Shown: positions 4,249 to 5,981 of the stretch, one piece after another
Layout of the letters: every line of letters starts with the position of its first letter
Numbering within the stretch: the first letter of the stretch is position 1
Assembly (NCBI GenBank): GCA_023460235.1
Contig: JAEWRE010000048.1
Location: forward strand, 1 to 5,981
Length of the DNA stretch: 5,981 nucleotides
DNA from: Bacillota bacterium
GTDB lineage: Bacteria; Bacillota; Clostridia; TANB77; CAG-465
Reading direction: 5' to 3'
Notes under the pieces: model-generated
Told to the model about the DNA's origin: nothing
Databases searched by the model: none
What the model saw: only the letters and a program-made list of their open reading frames with translations
Program-made: the position numbers and the translations under genes

Positions 4249-4281
4249 TAGTTTTATTTAATTTTATTGACAATTATTTTT
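4234..4281 (-). terminator. 17-base inverted repeat behind the helicase-methyltransferase gene; terminator and/or operator
   Basis: Arms at 4234-4250 and 4265-4281 pair over 17 bases with a 14-base loop. The one mismatch (C4243 with A4272) becomes a G-U pair in the leftward transcript, so the hairpin is complete only in that direction. The hairpin runs into seven U, and it starts about 25 bases after the stop of the helicase-methyltransferase gene. These are terminator features, although the stem has very few G-C pairs. The arms also hold TTGAC in both directions and one is the -35 box of the leftward promoter, so the repeat could equally be a repressor site. The two roles do not exclude each other. 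Confidence 0.5.
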
Positions 4282-4305
4282 ATTTTTTAAATATTTATTT
4301 ACAAT

Positions 4306-5981
4306 TTAAAATAAACTCAATTGGTCTTGATTATTTATTGCCTCATTACAATATTTAATTGCTTGTTTATAATAGCTTTCTTTCAACTCGATTCCTATGC
4401 CGCGTCTACCCATTTTTAAGGCTTGATAAACCTCTGAACCTATACCCATGAACGGTGTAAATACAACATCGTCAGGATTAGACCACATTTCTATTGCTCT
4501 TTCAATCACATCCAACTGCAAAGGACAGACATGTTTCTCGTCTGCATTTTCTCTTGCAATCTTACCGTTTAATACATTTGTTTGTTGTATGTCCATCCAA
4601 CGATAAAACTCAAAGTCTTGCTCACTTTGTATACTTTCCCAACAAGGTGAGGCATATTCTTGCCATTTTTTTAACTTAAAATTGTCTTGTGTTTTCCAGT
4701 CTACATGGATTTCTTTTGATTTATCACCCCATTTTCTAAAAATTAGTAGATATTCCGCCATTCCCTGCCTACTATAAGAGCTGTCTTTTCTCAATTGTTT
4801 ATATAAAAGACCTTGAGCTTTTGTTCTTTGCATTTCTCTTACAGGATCTTTCCATATAAAAACCTCGCTATGATAATGTAAATTGCATTCTTCACAAGCT
4901 CTAATTACATCACCTCTTATATCTCTTATACCTGTCCAACCTCTATGAGTTGCATATATAGGCAATTGTTTAATGTGTATAGCAACATTTCGACCTATTT
5001 TAACAACACGATACAATTCTTTTAATAAATATTTAAAATGCTCGATAAAATGTTCATCATCTCGACAATTTCCCATATCTCTATATGAATTAGAGTAAAT
5101 ATATAACGAACTAAACGGCGGACTAAATATACTAAAATCTATACTTTCATCTTTTAATTTTTTAATTTCTTCCACGCAATCACCGTTTATTAAATGCATT
5201 TTATGAGTTTTGTATTCATAACTCTTGTAATCGATATCTATTACTTTAGTCTTACCGAATTCCAAGTCTTGATATTTTTTTATTAAATCTTTCATTTTTT
5301 CTTTTATTAAAAGGTGTTGTGATTGTTTATCTTTTAAAATTGTCAACATTGACTTTTCATTTTCACCAATAACAACATAGGCATTAACGGGTAATGTTTG
5401 CCCAAATCTGTAAAAACGTTTAATCGATTGATAAAAGCTTTCGTAGCTAAAACTTAAGCCGCAAAATATAGTATTATTACAATTTTGAAAATTTAAGCCA
5501 TACCCAAATATAGACGGCTTACTAATTAGAACTTTTAATTTTCTATTTTTAAACTCTGCAACTTTTTCAATCCTAACATTTTCAGATGTTGCACCTTTAA
5601 TTTCAAAACTATTTTTTATATTTTTAGCTAACAATTCGCTTTCCTCATTTGTTTCGCACCAAATTAACCACTGTTCATTTGAATTATCAACCTTATCTTT
5701 TATCCACTCAATACGGTTATTTAATGACATTTTCTTTTCTTTATTAAAATTCGTTGCATTTAATTTGTCAGGGATTCTAAACAATTTACCGTCTGTGTTT
5801 TTATCATTATTAGAGCTTACAACAATTTCATCTATATTTAATTCCGGTAATTTAAAACCATCATCGGAATAACCCAAATCGCTCGGTTTATCTATTGACA
5901 CAGACCAACTACATAACCAACGATAAAAATCATCTTTTGAATGTTCTTTTAATCGCATACAATTGGCTTGTTGAGTATCGT
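4306..5981 (-). CDS. helicase (SNF2-like C-terminal lobe) fused to beta-class DNA methyltransferase; 5' end outside window
   Basis: The frame is open to the window edge, so the Met at 5958 is internal and the N-terminal helicase lobe is missing from view. Counting from that Met: residues 1-40 resemble the linker of phage SNF2-like helicases (RWLCSWSV, KPSDLGYSDDGF). Residues 95-190 are the second RecA-like lobe, with motif V SKPSIFGYGLNFQNC (147-160) and motif VI QSIKRFYRFGQ (177-187) including the arginine fingers. Residues 255-535 are an S-adenosylmethionine DNA methyltransferase: catalytic SPPF (279-282), a variable target region, then TPFMGIGSE (501-509) and GIGIELKESY. Catalytic motif before the cofactor motif is the beta-class order. 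SPPF is most common in N4-cytosine enzymes, but N6-adenine cannot be excluded. The protein ends QLSLF, a sliding-clamp-binding peptide. It likely unwinds or remodels and methylates phage DNA during replication. Confidence 0.9.
   Translation of the reverse strand, partial: DTQQANCMRLKEHSKDDFYRWLCSWSVSIDKPSDLGYSDDGFKLPELNIDEIVVSSNNDKNTDGKLFRIPDKLNATNFNKEKKMSLNNRIEWIKDKVDNSNEQWLIWCETNEESELLAKNIKNSFEIKGATSENVRIEKVAEFKNRKLKVLISKPSIFGYGLNFQNCNNTIFCGLSFSYESFYQSIKRFYRFGQTLPVNAYVVIGENEKSMLTILKDKQSQHLLIKEKMKDLIKKYQDLEFGKTKVIDIDYKSYEYKTHKMHLINGDCVEEIKKLKDESIDFSIFSPPFSSLYIYSNSYRDMGNCRDDEHFIEHFKYLLKELYRVVKIGRNVAIHIKQLPIYATHRGWTGIRDIRGDVIRACEECNLHYHSEVFIWKDPVREMQRTKAQGLLYKQLRKDSSYSRQGMAEYLLIFRKWGDKSKEIHVDWKTQDNFKLKKWQEYASPCWESIQSEQDFEFYRWMDIQQTNVLNGKIARENADEKHVCPLQLDVIERAIEMWSNPDDVVFTPFMGIGSEVYQALKMGRRGIGIELKESYYKQAIKYCNEAINNQDQLSLF

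Noticed and set aside
4494..4679. Plus-strand open frame of 61 codons
   Set aside because: Lies fully inside the well-supported methyltransferase domain on the other strand.

Overview
This window looks like an early or accessory segment of a phage or prophage genome. Every gene I can support lies on the minus strand, so the order of transcription runs from position 5981 down to 1. The DNA is very AT-rich. Genes are tiny (46 to 188 residues) and packed head to tail, with start/stop overlaps (ATGA, TAGTG, short antiparallel-free overlaps of 1 to 17 bases). Most starts have a clear AGGAG- or GAGG-type Shine-Dalgarno site. The code is the standard bacterial one, with TAA, TAG and TGA all used as stops. 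The small Cys-rich coiled-coil proteins resemble proteins I associate with uncultured gut phages of low-GC hosts. That host guess rests on memory of protein style and is weak.

Layout in transcription order. At 5981-4306 is the 3' part of a large gene: the C-terminal half of an SNF2-like superfamily 2 helicase fused to a beta-class DNA amino-methyltransferase (SPPF motif). It ends in QLSLF, a textbook sliding-clamp-binding peptide. At 4305-4187 is the largest regulatory gap, holding a long inverted repeat and a good extended -10 promoter reading leftward. From 4186 to 3430 come two unknown proteins and a 46-residue ribbon-helix-helix regulator. At 3431-3389, straight after that regulator gene, is a second promoter overlapped by three copies of a 9-base half-site (one inverted pair, two direct copies 16 bases apart), which looks like an operator. 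From 3366 to 34 runs a tightly coupled cassette of about a dozen small genes, including a Cys-cluster coiled-coil protein, an XRE-type HTH protein, a four-Cys mini-protein, a lipoprotein-like secreted protein and a LuxR-type HTH protein with a coiled-coil tail.

Two genes in the cassette (2967-2723 and 1757-1405) are each interrupted by one -1 shift at an A run (A6 and A5). In both cases the shifted frame runs on for 66 and 27 residues and stops exactly at the start of the next gene, in the overlap style of the rest of the operon. They are either single-base homopolymer undercalls, real mutations or frameshift sites.

How the genes may work together is inference. The helicase-methyltransferase probably acts on phage DNA at the replication fork. 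The RHH, XRE and LuxR-type proteins are three different DNA-binding folds that could time expression of this region. No function can be given for most of the small proteins. There is no gene-free stretch longer than 300 bases, and I saw no tRNA, rRNA, CRISPR array or insertion sequence.
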